Shown: in pieces, positions 6,632 through 7,833 of the stretch
Numbering within the stretch: the stretch's first letter is position 1
Layout of the letters: each line of letters begins with the position of its first letter
Source of the DNA: Desulfotignum sp.
GTDB lineage: Bacteria; Desulfobacterota; Desulfobacteria; Desulfobacterales; Desulfobacteraceae
Direction: 5' to 3'
NCBI GenBank assembly: GCA_011390695.1
Contig: JAABRW010000465.1
Span: forward strand, 1-7,833
Length of the DNA: 7,833 nucleotides
Position numbers and translations under genes: made by a program
Notes under the pieces: generated by a model
The model's input: only the letters and a program-made list of their open reading frames with translations
Told to the model about the DNA's origin: nothing
Databases searched by the model: none

Positions 6632-7833
6632 ATGAACCGTTTATCACACCACAATGCCAGAAAATTCCTGTTCGGCCTGGATAATGCCAACTTTCTGGCC
6701 ATATTTGACGAATACAGTGACGGGGTGCTTATCACCGACAAGGACGGTATCATTGTCTATTACAACCATGCCATGTCCCGTATTGATGAACTGGACCCGG
6801 AAAAAGCCCTCCTCAACCGTGTGACAGAGGTGTATGACCTGGATGATCACACCAGCCTGATCATGCGCTGCCTTCACACCCGGCGCCCCATCGTTGATGA
6901 ACCCATCTACTACCGGACCCGCATGGGAAAATTTGCCAATACCATCCACAATGTCCATCCCATCTTCAACAAAAACAAGCTTGTGGGGTCCATCTGTTTT
7001 GTGCGCGATTTCAATGTTCTCACTGAAACCCTCTCATCCATGCACCTGCCGGACAGCCAGTACCGCATGCATCATCATGAGATCACTTTTGATACCATCA
7101 TCGGCCAGGATCCTGCACTCAAGGATGCCCTGAACGCGGCCCGCATGGCAGCCAACACCCCCTCTCCGGTGATGCTGTACGGAGAGACCGGCACAGGCAA
7201 AGAATTGTTTGCAAGGGCCATCCACAACCACAGCCCCAGGCATGAAAAAAAATATACCCCGGTCAATTGTGCCGCAATACCGGAGAATCTGCTGGAGGGT
7301 ATATTGTTCGGCACCTCCAAAGGGGCGTTCACCGGTTCCATCAACAAAGCCGGGCTGTTTGAACGCACCAGCCAGGGCACCATCTTTCTGGATGAAATCA
7401 ATTCCATGCCTGTGGGCCTCCAAAGCAAGATCCTGCGCATTGTACAGGAAGGGAAAGTGCGGCGGGTGGGAGCACTCAAGGAAATAAAATTTGATTTGAA
7501 AATCATCTCCTCGGTGAACCAGGACCCCCATATTTCCATTGCCGACGGCAGCCTGCGCTCAGATCTGTTTTATCGCTTAGGGGTGGTATTCATCCATATT
7601 GTTCCCCTGCGTGACCGCATTGCAGACCTGCCCCTGCTGGTAAACCATTTTATTGCCAAACACAACAAGGCCCTGGGCAAACAGGTGCGGGGAGTAAACC
7701 AGCAGGTCATGGAGATATTCGGCCGTTACCACTGGCCCGGCAATGTCCGGGAACTGGAGCATGTAATTGAAGGGGCCATGAACATCATGGATCAGGATGA
7801 TCAGATCCGGACGGCATATCTTCAGTCCCATTT
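6632..7833 (+). CDS. PAS-AAA+ sigma-54-dependent activator, RocR-like (3' partial)
   Basis: Bacterial enhancer-binding protein that remodels sigma-54 RNA polymerase. 400 full codons are visible before the window ends. The start ATG lies one base after the etfA stop; there is no good Shine-Dalgarno, so reinitiation by ribosomes finishing etfA is likely. A PAS sensor domain spans about 18-125 (FDEYSDGVLITDKDGIIVYYN), with no receiver domain, so activation is probably by ligand rather than phosphorylation. The AAA+ domain starts near 152: Walker A GETGTGKE at 184-191, sigma-54 contact loop GAFTGS at 231-236 (usually GAFTGA), Walker B TIFLDE at 250-255, FYRL with arginine at 313-316, and sensor II WPGNVRELE at 368-376. 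The pattern EGILFGTSKGAFTG and the phrase LDEINSMP resemble the RocR subgroup, whose members often regulate amino-acid catabolism. The C-terminal Fis-type helix-turn-helix lies beyond the window. Ligand and target promoters unknown. Confidence 0.92.
   Translation, partial: MNRLSHHNARKFLFGLDNANFLAIFDEYSDGVLITDKDGIIVYYNHAMSRIDELDPEKALLNRVTEVYDLDDHTSLIMRCLHTRRPIVDEPIYYRTRMGKFANTIHNVHPIFNKNKLVGSICFVRDFNVLTETLSSMHLPDSQYRMHHHEITFDTIIGQDPALKDALNAARMAANTPSPVMLYGETGTGKELFARAIHNHSPRHEKKYTPVNCAAIPENLLEGILFGTSKGAFTGSINKAGLFERTSQGTIFLDEINSMPVGLQSKILRIVQEGKVRRVGALKEIKFDLKIISSVNQDPHISIADGSLRSDLFYRLGVVFIHIVPLRDRIADLPLLVNHFIAKHNKALGKQVRGVNQQVMEIFGRYHWPGNVRELEHVIEGAMNIMDQDDQIRTAYLQSH

Overview
The window holds six plus-strand genes that look like part of an amine-catabolism locus. 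Organism guess, by inference only: a strictly anaerobic member of the Desulfobacterota, Desulfobacterales-like. The reasons are the moderately high GC codon use, the anaerobe-style EtfBA pair beside a sarcosine-oxidase-like enzyme, and a PAS/sigma-54 activator. No rRNA or housekeeping marker is present, so taxonomy is not proven.

Layout. Positions 1-4588 carry three tightly packed genes for a heteromeric sarcosine-oxidase-type enzyme: soxA (alpha, FAD/NAD Rossmann plus GcvT folate domain, cut by the window's left edge), soxG (gamma) and soxB (beta, FAD-dependent amine dehydrogenase). The gaps are 11 and 14 bases and each downstream gene has a clear Shine-Dalgarno sequence. Positions 4589-4915 are non-coding and structured: a 24-bp perfect palindrome, a bulged hairpin, a strong intrinsic terminator that closes the sox operon, and a long AT-rich hairpin just before the next gene. 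Positions 4916-6630 carry etfB and etfA, overlapping by ATGA. Positions 6632-7833 carry a PAS-AAA+ sigma-54 activator of the RocR type, one base after the etfA stop and cut by the right edge. It is open-ended at the window border and easy to miss.

Working model (inference). SoxB oxidises an N-methyl or secondary amine such as sarcosine or dimethylglycine. The one-carbon unit is passed to tetrahydrofolate on the GcvT domain of SoxA. Electrons go to the EtfAB flavoprotein instead of O2, and from there to a membrane quinone reductase or a bifurcating partner. Supporting points are the adjacency of etfBA and the loss in SoxB of the histidine that covalently holds FMN in the aerobic oxidase. The regulator probably senses the substrate or a product through its PAS domain. 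No canonical -24/-12 promoter lies in the only intergenic region visible, so its target promoter is probably outside the window, for example upstream of soxA.
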